Counted from the stretch's first letter, positions 30,177 to 37,730 are shown. The stretch: DNA of 40,165 bases from STF1-107 sp964457935 (GCA_964457935.1 CAYWFC010000004.1:1-40165); one strand, 5' to 3'. A program made the numbers and translations. The notes: generated by a model from the sequence alone, not told the origin.

Positions 30177-32654
30177 ATGGGAACAACACACATCGAAGAA
30201 ACAAAAAAAGACACAAATAACTACAATGCCGACGCTATATTCAGGCATTTCCACGCCAACGCTATCAAGAATCTAAATACCACCTACTCTGCCATAGCCA
30301 GAAATATCAATGCCCTAGATAATGAACTAAAGAGTGACAAAATCTCGCACATGGACGCACCTGTACTCCAGTCTTATCTAAATAGATTGGCAAAATTGAT
30401 GAAAGAAGTAGCATCTTTTGAAGCACTGTACGAGCGCGAACTGAGCCAATACGAGATCATTACTAAGAAGAATTTCCAAAAACAGCTGAAAAAAACTTAT
30501 GACACCGCATACATCGACGTGGTGAACCAGAATATCAACGCATTCGCGAATAATAGCGAACTGTACTCCAATAATATTCCTAATATGTACAGAAACTTGA
30601 ATATCTATACCGATAGAGTGACTAAATTGCTCGACAATATGAGCGCCAAAGCCACCGAAGAGGCAGAAAAGAAGCAACAACAGCATGACAAAGAGCAGAC
30701 CGAGTCAGCACAGAAAATCCTCGACGAGATACAGTCTCGCAAGGACAATATCTACACAGCGAATAGAGAAATCAGACATGTAAATAAGATTATCGACGCT
30801 CAAAACAAGAGATTGTCAGATTTGTCTCACACCACAGTGTCAAAGTCTGCATTGACCGCTAATGGTCAGAAGATAAATGATTGGCATGATTTGCGCGACT
30901 ATTGCGACAAAAACGACATCATGTTCGTAGAAGACACATTGCCTGCTCTGTTCGTGAAGTCTGGCGACAACTACGTCGAAGCCACTCCCGACCAGATAGC
31001 AGAAGGAAAAAATCTATTCGCCCAAAAGGTGTCCAAAGACAATAGTTTCGTACCTTACGAAGTGCAAAACTACGTATTCAGCACACTGCCAAAGACTTAT
31101 TACAAAGTCACCAAAACTGTCAATAATGGCAACGAAAAGAAAGATGTGGACAGATACATCGCCATCTCATCTCCTGCTGGCATACTCTCGCACAAAGAAG
31201 TTTTCATCAAACGTGGTGACAATTACGAACTCCTAGACCCAGCAGTGTACAGCCACGCGGACAAAAAGTCATTAAACGCCAACTTCAACGTCCCTACTCC
31301 TGCCCTGCTAGAAAAGACTTACCAGACAGCAAAAGCACTGGATACTGCTACGCATTTCGACAACGCTGGCGAGAAAGTGGAGTTCAAAAAAGACAATTTA
31401 TTAAATCTGCGCGACAAAAACAACACTTCAGTAGCATTCGAGGACCTCAAACAAGGCGAAGAGTATTATTTCGACAATCTCGATGGCAAAAAACAGTCAT
31501 TGGCGCTCTACGAAGTAAACTACGAGACAGCCACCGACTTATCTTCGGACGAATTGTATTTCAAAGACAGCAATGGCGTCATCACACGCTTTGACTATGG
31601 CACATTGCACACCTGCACCATGCCAGCCATGTATGTCAAAGACGAAAATGGCGAGTACAAAAAGGTAGATGACTTGTCCAAAGTCACATCTAAACAAAAA
31701 TTGTACATCCAGCAAGATAATAAATACAAAATCATTGACAAACCTGTCGCATACTCGCTGACTACCTTGCCAGACACTCTGTATACTATGTCAAAGAACG
31801 GCTCTATGACTAAGGTCAAAGACAAGCATAAACTAGACCCAAATGCCAAAGTTTATTTCAAACAAAACGGCTATTACAAGCGCCTGAATATGCAACAATT
31901 AGATAGCAACGAGCACGAAAAAGCAGTCAAGAATATCAAAAATATGTATGAGAAAAAAGGCAAAGGCAAAGACAAAATCCCGTCCAAATTGATTAAAAAT
32001 GCCACTTCTTGGGCAGGTATGTGCCTAAACTTAGGACCATTCATACTCTTGGCAGGTCCAGTGCTGGGTGTCTGTCTCACCATGGCTGTAGCAGGCTATC
32101 TTGGCAAGGGTATCAATGCCATCATCAAACAAGTCCGACTCGCCTCTGCTAAGAAATTGAAGTCCAAAAATATAGACGAATATACCGAAGTGCTAAATCT
32201 CAGAGACGAAGTAGAAAAGACACAAAGCAAAATTAGCGAACTGTCTGCAAACAAGAAATCTCTAGAGCAGACTGTCGATAGCGAAAAATCAGCAGTGTCT
32301 AGACTGGAAACCCAACTCGCAAACTTGCCTGATAAAGCAGTAAATTCGGCTAAAAATACCGCCAAATCCAATAAGTCTAAAGAGAATGCTCCAGCCAAAG
32401 AGCCGGAGCCACAGACCAAACAACCTAAGACTAAAGCCCCTGAGACAAAAGCACCAAAAGAAAAGACACCCGAAGCAAAGACTCCTACTGAGACTAAAGC
32501 CCCTGAAACTAAAACACCTGAAACAAAGGCACCTGAGGCAAAATCTGAGACTAAAGCACCAGATGCAGAAAAGTCTAGCACAGCGCCAGACTTGTCGAGT
32601 GACGGCATATTGCCTGACACCACCAATTCTCACGACGACCATATGTCACTCTAG
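30177..32654 (+). CDS. Large coiled-coil/membrane protein with Thr-Lys-Pro-Ala repeat tail, unknown function
   Basis: The family is not recognised. In this 825-residue protein residues 1-215 are strongly helical and charged. About 230-600 hold degenerate repeats in which L-P-x-T-x-Y is followed by a short N-G-containing turn and a (K/E)-x-Y-F-K-x-x-G-x-Y-K-like strand. A hydrophobic hairpin at about 612-650 (G-P-F-I-L-L-A-G-P-V-L-G-V) is probably one or two membrane spans. About 665-725 is a coiled coil. From 734 to about 805 come imperfect 5-8 residue repeats of E-T-K-A-P / E-A-K-T-P type. There is no N-terminal signal peptide. The Pro-Ala-Lys linker and coiled-coil style recall the tail of the VirB6-like protein at 7175, so a link with that system is a guess. 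AAGGAG precedes the ATG. Confidence 0.75.
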   Translation: MGTTHIEETKKDTNNYNADAIFRHFHANAIKNLNTTYSAIARNINALDNELKSDKISHMDAPVLQSYLNRLAKLMKEVASFEALYERELSQYEIITKKNFQKQLKKTYDTAYIDVVNQNINAFANNSELYSNNIPNMYRNLNIYTDRVTKLLDNMSAKATEEAEKKQQQHDKEQTESAQKILDEIQSRKDNIYTANREIRHVNKIIDAQNKRLSDLSHTTVSKSALTANGQKINDWHDLRDYCDKNDIMFVEDTLPALFVKSGDNYVEATPDQIAEGKNLFAQKVSKDNSFVPYEVQNYVFSTLPKTYYKVTKTVNNGNEKKDVDRYIAISSPAGILSHKEVFIKRGDNYELLDPAVYSHADKKSLNANFNVPTPALLEKTYQTAKALDTATHFDNAGEKVEFKKDNLLNLRDKNNTSVAFEDLKQGEEYYFDNLDGKKQSLALYEVNYETATDLSSDELYFKDSNGVITRFDYGTLHTCTMPAMYVKDENGEYKKVDDLSKVTSKQKLYIQQDNKYKIIDKPVAYSLTTLPDTLYTMSKNGSMTKVKDKHKLDPNAKVYFKQNGYYKRLNMQQLDSNEHEKAVKNIKNMYEKKGKGKDKIPSKLIKNATSWAGMCLNLGPFILLAGPVLGVCLTMAVAGYLGKGINAIIKQVRLASAKKLKSKNIDEYTEVLNLRDEVEKTQSKISELSANKKSLEQTVDSEKSAVSRLETQLANLPDKAVNSAKNTAKSNKSKENAPAKEPEPQTKQPKTKAPETKAPKEKTPEAKTPTETKAPETKTPETKAPEAKSETKAPDAEKSSTAPDLSSDGILPDTTNSHDDHMSL

Positions 32655-32662
32655 ACGAAAAG

Positions 32663-32693
32663 ACAGATATACCACGAGTATATCTGTTTTTTT
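32663..32693 (+). terminator. Terminator of the 825-residue gene
   Basis: The stem ACAGATATA/TATATCTGT (32663-32671 with 32679-32687), a 7-nt loop and a T run end just before the glyS promoter. Confidence 0.9.
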
Positions 32694-32694
32694 C

Positions 32695-32723
32695 TTTACA
32701 TTGGCGCAGAAATGATGTATAAT
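32695..32723 (+). promoter_or_regulatory. Promoter of glyS
   Basis: TTTACA (32695-32700), a 17-nt spacer and TATAAT (32718-32723) lie 26 nt before the ATG. The leader is far too short for a T-box. Confidence 0.87.
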
Positions 32724-32749
32724 ATGTCAGTAAATCAAGGAGTACATCT

Positions 32750-34132
32750 ATGGAAAATTTAACAATGGACAAGATAGTCAATTTATGCAAGACTAGAGGC
32801 TTCGTGTACCCAGGCAGTGAGATATACGGTGGCCTAGCGAATAGTTGGGATTATGGCCCGCTAGGTAGCGAATTGAAGAAAAATATCAAAGACCTGTGGT
32901 GGAAGAGATTTATCCACGAGAATGAATACAATACCGGCATAGACGCTGCCATCATTATGAATCCAAAAGTATGGCAAGCCAGCGGTCACTTGGCGGGATT
33001 TTCTGACCCGCTCATCGACTGCAAAGAGTGCAAGACCCGCCACAGAGCAGACCACTTGGTCGAGGCGTACGCGTCTGAGCAAAATCTCGACATAGCAGTC
33101 ACTGAGATGAAGAATGACCAGCTCGAGCAGTTCATCTTCGACCACGATGTCAAATGCCCTAAGTGTGGCAAGCACAATTTCACCGGCTTGCGCAATTTCA
33201 ACCTAATGTTCAAAACATACATGGGCGTGACCGAAGACAGCAAGAACGAAGTATACTTGCGACCTGAGACGGCGCAAGGTATGTTCGTGGACTACAAAAA
33301 TGTCGTCAGGACCCAGCGCCCAAAAATGCCATTCGGCATAGGTCAAATGGGTAGAAGTTTCCGCAACGAGATTACCCCGGGCAATTTCATCTTTAGGACG
33401 AGAGAATTCGAGCAGATGGAGTTAGAGTTTTTCTGCCAGCCGGGCACAGACCTAGAGTGGTTTGAGTATTACAAAAACGAGATGAGGACTTGGCTGTACG
33501 ACCTAGGCATCAAGCCAGAAAATCTCAGAGAACGCGACCATTCTCCAGAAGAATTGTGCTTTTATAGCAAAGCCACCACTGACTTCGAGTTCAAATTCCC
33601 ATTCGGCTGGGGCGAGCTGTGGGGCATAGCGGACAGGACTGATTATGACCTAACCCAGCACCAAAACACCAGTGGCGAGAGCATGGAATACCTAGACCCT
33701 ATCACCAATGAGAAATACATCCCATACGTAGTAGAGCCAGCGCTAGGCGTGGACAGGATGTTCTTGACTGTGGTGTGCAATGCCTATGACGAAGAGACTG
33801 TAGACGGCGACACCAGAGTGGTGCTGAGGCTAAAGCCTGCTCTAGCGCCTTACAAAGTAGCAGTACTGCCTTTGTCAAAGAAACTATCTGACAAAGCAAA
33901 AGAAGTACGCAAACTACTCATCAAGCATTTCAACGTAGACTATGACGAATCCGGCTCTATAGGCAAGCGTTACCGTAGGCAAGACGAGATAGGCACACCT
34001 TATTGCGTCACTATTGACTTTGATACACTCGAGGACGGCGCTGTCACTATCAGAGACAGAGACACTATGGAGCAGACCAGACTGTCTATAGACGAATTGG
34101 TGCCTTATATCCAGAGCAAGATTGTGTTTTAA
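32750..34132 (+). CDS. glyS: Glycyl-tRNA synthetase, single-chain (alpha2) type
   Basis: This class II synthetase charges tRNA-Gly. The 460-residue protein begins with the family block R-G-F-V-Y-P-G-S-E-I-Y-G-G-L. It has a C-x-x-C zinc pair near residues 83-86 and another in C-P-K-C-G. Motif 2 reads F-R-N-E-I-T-P-G-N-F-I-F-R-T-R-E-F-E-Q-M-E, and motif 3 includes G-V-D-R near residue 335. The C-terminal anticodon-binding domain (A-P-Y-K-V-A-V-L-P-L) is complete. AAGGAG lies 7 nt before the ATG. The gene converges on rplI across a repeat-filled gap. Confidence 0.97.
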   Translation: MENLTMDKIVNLCKTRGFVYPGSEIYGGLANSWDYGPLGSELKKNIKDLWWKRFIHENEYNTGIDAAIIMNPKVWQASGHLAGFSDPLIDCKECKTRHRADHLVEAYASEQNLDIAVTEMKNDQLEQFIFDHDVKCPKCGKHNFTGLRNFNLMFKTYMGVTEDSKNEVYLRPETAQGMFVDYKNVVRTQRPKMPFGIGQMGRSFRNEITPGNFIFRTREFEQMELEFFCQPGTDLEWFEYYKNEMRTWLYDLGIKPENLRERDHSPEELCFYSKATTDFEFKFPFGWGELWGIADRTDYDLTQHQNTSGESMEYLDPITNEKYIPYVVEPALGVDRMFLTVVCNAYDEETVDGDTRVVLRLKPALAPYKVAVLPLSKKLSDKAKEVRKLLIKHFNVDYDESGSIGKRYRRQDEIGTPYCVTIDFDTLEDGAVTIRDRDTMEQTRLSIDELVPYIQSKIVF

Positions 34133-34140
34133 TATTAGCA

Positions 34141-34173
34141 AAAAACTTGGCGTCGCACTGACACCAAGTTTTT
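34141..34173 (+). terminator. Terminator of glyS
   Basis: The stem AAAAACTTGG/CCAAGTTTTT (34141-34150 with 34164-34173) has a small inner GTC/GAC pairing and a following T run. Its right arm is the first unit of the adjoining tandem repeat. Confidence 0.88.
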
Positions 34174-34267
34174 TTTATGCGTTTTATTAGTCTACTGATA
34201 CTAAGTTTTTAGTTTACTTTATTAGTCTGACGCTGATACCAAGTTTTTTGTGCACTTTATTAGCCTA
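34158..34267. repeat. Three 37-38-bp tandem repeats carrying the terminator right arm
   Basis: Units begin at 34158, 34195 and 34233. Each begins CTGAYACYAAGTTTTT and contains a TTTATTAGYCT segment. Only the first unit has its partner left arm for a terminator stem. The array fills most of the gap between glyS and rplI. Confidence 0.85.
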
Positions 34268-34387
34268 CTACTCTTATTTTGCACTGCACTTCTATCACAG
34301 ACTGCAGTACTTCGTGCTATACACTCTTTATATTATCCGACTACTACCTTGATTTTGCACTGCACTTCTTTCATAAACTGCAGTACT
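34265..34387 (-). repeat. Direct duplication of the rplI 3' end, 76 bp apart
   Basis: Bases 34265-34311 match 34341-34387 inside rplI at 41 of 47 positions without gaps. On the minus strand the extra copy reads VLQSVIEVQCKIRVVG-stop, close to the true rplI tail VLQFMKEVQCKIKVVVG. The copy is downstream of the rplI stop codon and in another frame relative to it. Confidence 0.9.
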
Positions 34388-34770
34388 ATGTCGTACTCTC
34401 CTGCGCTCTTGATAGGTGTGAAGTCTAGTATTTGTTTTTTGTCCAGTTCGATACCTTCTGCGCGAAGTAAGTCTAGTATCTCATTTTTAGTCACTGAGCC
34501 GAATGCTTTGCCATTGTCCCCTATCTTGATATTGATGCTAAAAGTCTTGTCTTTTAGCCCGTCGGCTACCTTTTGATATTTTTCCACTTCTTTCTGGTGG
34601 TGGAAGTTCTGTGCCGATTTTTGCCCCGCGTTCACATTGAGATTGGACGAAGTGGCAGGCACTGCTATGCCTTGCTTGAATAGGCAATTATTAGCATAGT
34701 TCGGATTTACCTCGATGATGTCGCCTTTTTTGCCTTTGCCTTTTAGATCTTTTGTCAATATTACCTTCAT
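34333..34770 (-). CDS. rplI: Ribosomal protein bL9
   Basis: L9 binds 23S rRNA near the L1 stalk and helps maintain reading frame. The 145-residue protein has the N-terminal RNA-binding block M-K-V-I-L-T-K-D-L-K-G-K-G-K-K-G-D-I-I-E-V, with A-N-N-C-L near residue 26. A long connecting helix follows, then the C-terminal domain with G-K-A-F-G-S-V-T. An AAGGAGTAGTT region precedes the ATG. No terminator stem was identified downstream; instead the gene's own 3' end is duplicated there. Confidence 0.97.
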   Translation of the reverse strand: MKVILTKDLKGKGKKGDIIEVNPNYANNCLFKQGIAVPATSSNLNVNAGQKSAQNFHHQKEVEKYQKVADGLKDKTFSINIKIGDNGKAFGSVTKNEILDLLRAEGIELDKKQILDFTPIKSAGEYDIVLQFMKEVQCKIKVVVG

Positions 34771-34809
34771 AACTACTCCTTGAGTAAATTATATGTCAAA
34801 ATTTTGCAT

Positions 34810-34837
34810 TTGTCAAACGAATACAATGTGCTATATT
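34810..34837 (+). promoter_or_regulatory. Promoter of the Cys-rich gene
   Basis: TTGTCA (34810-34815), a 16-nt spacer ending in TGC and TATATT (34832-34837) form an extended -10 promoter. A GGAG site lies 8 nt before the ATG at 34867. Confidence 0.75.
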
Positions 34838-34866
34838 GGGGCAAAATATACACTAGGAGACATAAT

Positions 34867-35181
34867 ATGGACATAGTATGTAGAAAAAGTACTTGCGAGT
34901 ACAATGACAGGCTAAAATGCACGCGCAAACACCTGTCAGTAGACAAACGCGCGCTCTGCTCAGATATGGAGATAGACCAGACGAAAAATCCGCCAAACAT
35001 CTCAAAAGATATGTTTGAAGTAGCGCCCGACATAGCACCATTTTGCCACTGCAAATGCGTAGACATCCGCTGTGACGCCAAAGACTGCCTGCTAAATAGC
35101 GACGGCATGTGCAAAGCCAACGGCATATTGGTCAATGATATAGACAAAAAAGCCGAGTGTTGCACATTCACTGAGAAATGA
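34867..35181 (+). CDS. Cys-rich protein with two DUF1540-like motifs
   Basis: The start is set at 34867, after a GGAG site; the longer frame from 34780 begins upstream of the promoter. The 104-residue protein has 12 Cys. Two blocks with spacing C-x4-C-x7-C occur at C5/C10/C18 and C69/C74/C82 (for example R-C-D-A-K-D-C-L-L-N-S-D-G-M-C-K-A), which resembles the DUF1540 motif found in clostridial proteins. A central C-H-C-K-C at 60-64 and a terminal C-C at 98-99 add further ligands. Metal binding is likely and function unknown. It stands alone and converges on ppa across a shared terminator. Confidence 0.78.
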   Translation: MDIVCRKSTCEYNDRLKCTRKHLSVDKRALCSDMEIDQTKNPPNISKDMFEVAPDIAPFCHCKCVDIRCDAKDCLLNSDGMCKANGILVNDIDKKAECCTFTEK

Positions 35182-35182
35182 C

Positions 35183-35222
35183 AAAATAGCATAGCGACTG
35201 GCTCTCAGCGCTATGCTATTTT
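35183..35222. terminator. Bidirectional terminator between the Cys-rich gene and ppa
   Basis: A perfect 14-bp stem (35183-35196 with 35209-35222) with a 12-nt loop touches both stop codons. A/T-rich ends on both sides fit use in both directions. Confidence 0.9.
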
Positions 35223-35750
35223 TTACATATTCTTTTCGTACCTATCTTTGCACTCTAATATAATACTCTTAGCGTAGTCTGCGTCGTACACTTTGTCCAC
35301 TATAGTCTTTTTGTTTGGTTCGAGCTGTTTGTACACCTGCAGGAAATGCTGTAATTCGTCCAAAACATGCGCAGGCATATTAGACACGTCGTGGATGTAA
35401 TTGTACTGCGGGTCGGCGAACGGCACAGCGAGTATCTTGTGGTCCTCTTTGCCATTGTCTATCATCTTGATACACCCGATAGGATAGCATCTCACCAGCG
35501 CCATAGGCACTATGCTCTGACTGCAAAATACGAACACGTCGAGCGGGTCATCATCGAGCGCCAATGTGTGCGGGATAAAGCCATAATTAGCCGGATAGTG
35601 CGTAGATGTGTACAGCACCCTGTCCATAATGAGCATACCGGTGTCTTTGTCCATCTCGTATTTGTTCTTGCCGTCTTTTGGTATCTCGATGACCGCGATG
35701 AAGTCATCTGGATTTATCCTATTTGGGTTTATGTCATGCAAAATATTCAT
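35223..35750 (-). CDS. ppa: Inorganic pyrophosphatase, family I
   Basis: The enzyme hydrolyses pyrophosphate to phosphate, pulling biosynthetic reactions forward. The 175-residue protein shows the family I sites: E-I-P-K-D-G-K-N-K-Y-E near residue 22, Y-P-A-N-Y-G-F-I-P near 52 and the metal-binding D-D-D-P-L-D-V near 66, then V-P-F-A-D-P-Q-Y near 109. D-D-D-P-L-D-V has Asp where G/S-D-P is most common, which still keeps the metal ligands. A GAGGAAG site precedes the ATG. The promoter is at 35771-35799 and the terminator abuts the stop. Confidence 0.96.
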   Translation of the reverse strand: MNILHDINPNRINPDDFIAVIEIPKDGKNKYEMDKDTGMLIMDRVLYTSTHYPANYGFIPHTLALDDDPLDVFVFCSQSIVPMALVRCYPIGCIKMIDNGKEDHKILAVPFADPQYNYIHDVSNMPAHVLDELQHFLQVYKQLEPNKKTIVDKVYDADYAKSIILECKDRYEKNM

Positions 35751-35770
35751 ATATTCTTCCTCTCAATGTT

Positions 35771-35799
35771 ACATTAGCACATTTTGTGCTTTTTTTCAA
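35771..35799 (-). promoter_or_regulatory. Promoter of ppa
   Basis: On the minus strand TTGAAA (35799-35794), a 17-nt spacer ending in TGC and TAATGT (35776-35771) form an extended -10 promoter 20 nt before the start codon. Confidence 0.75.
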
Positions 35800-35858
35800 T
35801 ACAAATTCACAAATTTTTTGAAAATTTGATAAAATCAATGCATACAAAGGAGAAAATT

Positions 35859-36659
35859 ATGACAAAATATGAACGTTATCTAAAACAATCAAACTTATCA
35901 AACAGCACTATCAAAAACTACGTCCGTACTATCGAACAATTCAAAAGGCAGTACACCGACATCACCAAAGAGAACTTGCTGTGCTTCAAATCTGAACTCA
36001 TAGATAGATTCAAGCCCATCACAGTAAACACCAAACTCCAAGGCATCAATAAGTACCTGTCTTACATCAAAAAAGATGAACTAAAACTCAAATTCATCAA
36101 AATCCAGCAAAAGAATTTCCTCGAGAATGTCATCAGCGACAGCGATTACCGTTTCTTCAAAAACAAACTAAAACGCGACGGCAAAATGAACTGGTACTTC
36201 GTAGTGCGTTATCTCGCCGCCACAGGGGCTAGGATAGCCGAATTGACGCAGATCAAGGTCGAGCACGTCCAGACGGGGTACATAGATATTTACGGCAAGG
36301 GTGGCAAAGTGCGCAGAGTGTATATACCACGTACCCTGTGCGAAGAGACCTTGCAGTGGCTGGACAGCATAGGTCAGCACAGCGGGTACCTTTTCCTAAA
36401 TAGACAAGGCAAAAAGATTACCTGTCGTGGCATAGAGTACCAGCTAAAAACATTAGGCGCAGGCTACGGCTTAGACCCGAAAGTCATATATCCGCACTCG
36501 TTTAGGCATAGATTTGCCAAAAATTTCTTAGACAAATACAACGACATCGCCCTGCTTGCCGACCTAATGGGTCACGACAGCATAGAGACCACTAGGATAT
36601 ACCTCAGAAAGTCCTCTACCGAACAGCAACAAATAGTCAATCGCATAGTGACGTGGTGA
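35859..36659 (+). CDS. Tyrosine recombinase/integrase (Xer-like)
   Basis: The start is set at 35859, 6 nt after an AAGGAG site (266 residues); longer in-frame ATGs at 35784 and 35838 lack one. Residues 1-75 form the SAM-like core-binding domain (S-T-I-K-N-Y-V-R-T-I-E-Q-F). The catalytic set appears complete: R125 in T-G-A-R-I-A-E, K147 in I-Y-G-K-G-G-K, H213 and R216 in P-H-S-F-R-H, H239 in L-M-G-H-D and Y248 in T-R-I-Y-L. The length fits a chromosomal Xer-type or small integrase. No att repeats, excisionase or phage genes are next to it, so it is not clearly part of a mobile element. Confidence 0.88.
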   Translation: MTKYERYLKQSNLSNSTIKNYVRTIEQFKRQYTDITKENLLCFKSELIDRFKPITVNTKLQGINKYLSYIKKDELKLKFIKIQQKNFLENVISDSDYRFFKNKLKRDGKMNWYFVVRYLAATGARIAELTQIKVEHVQTGYIDIYGKGGKVRRVYIPRTLCEETLQWLDSIGQHSGYLFLNRQGKKITCRGIEYQLKTLGAGYGLDPKVIYPHSFRHRFAKNFLDKYNDIALLADLMGHDSIETTRIYLRKSSTEQQQIVNRIVTW

Positions 36660-36706
36660 GCGCGAAAAAAATTTTCAAAAATATTGTATATATTGCATTA
36701 AAAAGG

Positions 36707-36735
36707 TAGACAAATATTTGCGATATAATTATAAT
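36707..36735 (+). promoter_or_regulatory. Promoter of the acidic zinc-ribbon gene
   Basis: TAGACA (36707-36712), a 17-nt spacer and TATAAT (36730-36735) precede an AAGGAG site and the ATG at 36762. Confidence 0.77.
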
Positions 36736-36761
36736 ATACTAGTCTTAAATAAGGAGAAACT

Positions 36762-37325
36762 ATGGCAAAAGCAAATAATAATGTCTATATATTGTGTCCT
36801 AGGTGTGAGTTAAATTACATCAAAAAAGCGGACCAGTATTGCAACGTGTGCAAAAAAGAGATGAAACTCATCGAAGCATCTGAGGATGACATCGCAGATT
36901 TGGAGCTGTGCCCTGTCTGCAAGATCAATTTCGTCCAAGATGGCGAGATATGCGACGTGTGCAAGCAAGAGTATAATATGAAGGGCGATGGCAACGACGG
37001 CGACGCTCAATTAGAGAATTGGCACAAGTATATCCAAGAGGACGAAGACGATGACGACGAGTCTGACAATATCGACGATATGGACGAAGACGAAGAACTC
37101 AATACACAGTTAGCCCTAGACGACGACCCTGACTTTGACGATGACTTTGACAAAGATTTAGGCTTGTCTGACGTGCTAGACGGCGACTCTGACTTGCTCG
37201 ACGACGATGATGAGGAAGAAGACGAAGACGACTTTGACGAAGACCTCGATGAGGACTTTGACGACGACGAGGACGACGAAGACGAAGATGATGACGATGA
37301 GGACGACGAAGACTTCGACGATTAG
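36762..37325 (+). CDS. Double zinc-ribbon protein with hyperacidic C-terminal tail
   Basis: The 187-residue protein has two zinc ribbons, C12-x2-C15 with C27-x2-C30 and C50-x2-C53 with C64-x2-C67. From about residue 90 to the end the chain is almost entirely Asp and Glu in runs, a tail of roughly 95 residues with very high negative charge. Such tails imitate nucleic acid, as in the RNA polymerase delta subunit, or bind basic proteins and metal ions. No known family is recognised. AAGGAG precedes the ATG and a terminator follows, so it is an independent unit. The coding DNA of the tail is made of GAC/GAA/GAT triplets, which are prone to slippage. Confidence 0.8.
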   Translation: MAKANNNVYILCPRCELNYIKKADQYCNVCKKEMKLIEASEDDIADLELCPVCKINFVQDGEICDVCKQEYNMKGDGNDGDAQLENWHKYIQEDEDDDDESDNIDDMDEDEELNTQLALDDDPDFDDDFDKDLGLSDVLDGDSDLLDDDDEEEDEDDFDEDLDEDFDDDEDDEDEDDDDEDDEDFDD

Positions 37326-37347
37326 CCAGCCTTAGCCATATACCACA

Positions 37348-37374
37348 AACAGCCACAATGTGTGGCTGTTTTTT
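37348..37374 (+). terminator. Terminator of the acidic zinc-ribbon gene
   Basis: The stem AACAGCCACA/TGTGGCTGTT (37348-37357 with 37361-37370), a 3-nt loop and a T run lie 22 nt past the stop. Confidence 0.92.
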
Positions 37375-37443
37375 ATTGATGAAAATTATACATTATTAGC
37401 ATATTTTGTCGAATATGGCAATATTTATAATCAAGGAGTGATT

Positions 37444-37722
37444 ATGACAAGATATACTGATATAGACCAGCGTGCTGTGGCATTAGGCCAGCACATATTG
37501 TCCACGCAGGACACCATACGCAAGACTGCCGAGATATACCATATGGCGAAAAGCACTGTCCACTACGACGTCAGCCACAGGCTCAAAATGATAGACTACA
37601 GCCTGTACCAAAAGGTGCTCGCCGTTTTGGACAAAAATTTCAGCGAGAAGCACATCCGAGGCGGTCAATCCACGCGCGACAAATATCGAAAAAAAACTAG
37701 CACCTTCATCAATAAGTGCTAG
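37444..37722 (+). CDS. spoIIID: SpoIIID mother-cell sporulation regulator
   Basis: SpoIIID is a small DNA-binding protein that switches genes in the sigma-E regulon of the mother cell. The start is set at 37444, after AAGGAG, giving 92 residues as in the family; a longer frame from 37360 begins 84 nt earlier with no ribosome site. A helix-turn-helix with A-K-S-T-V-H-Y-D-V lies near residues 36-44. The conserved I-R-G-G-Q-S-T-R-D-K-Y-R-K motif (R-G-G-x-x-T-x-x-K-Y in homologues) is near residues 72-84. Its last codons form the terminator hairpin of the convergent acpP gene. Confidence 0.93.
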   Translation: MTRYTDIDQRAVALGQHILSTQDTIRKTAEIYHMAKSTVHYDVSHRLKMIDYSLYQKVLAVLDKNFSEKHIRGGQSTRDKYRKKTSTFINKC

Positions 37723-37723
37723 T
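37696..37723 (-). terminator. Terminator of acpP, located inside the spoIIID 3' end
   Basis: ACTAGCAC/GTGCTAGT (37696-37703 with 37716-37723) with a 12-nt loop lies 7 nt past the acpP stop. On the minus strand it continues into a run of eight T. The hairpin is built from the last nine codons of the convergent spoIIID gene, including its stop. Confidence 0.88.
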
Positions 37724-37730
37724 CATATGC

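Noticed and set aside
29935..30276. A 113-codon plus-strand frame starting in the intergenic region before the 825-residue gene
   Set aside because: It crosses the promoter and start of the real gene in another frame, with no ribosome site and a non-protein-like composition.
32289..32642. Two overlapping minus-strand open frames opposite the repeat tail of the 825-residue gene
   Set aside because: They are antisense shadows of the ETKAP repeat coding sequence, with low-complexity products and no ribosome site.
35859..36659. Integrase of an integrated element that includes the secretion-like operon
   Set aside because: It is 25 kb away, separated by many housekeeping genes, and no att-like direct repeats were seen.
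37099..37356. Arg-rich minus-strand frame opposite the acidic tail
   Set aside because: It is the antisense of GAC/GAA repeats and has no start signals.
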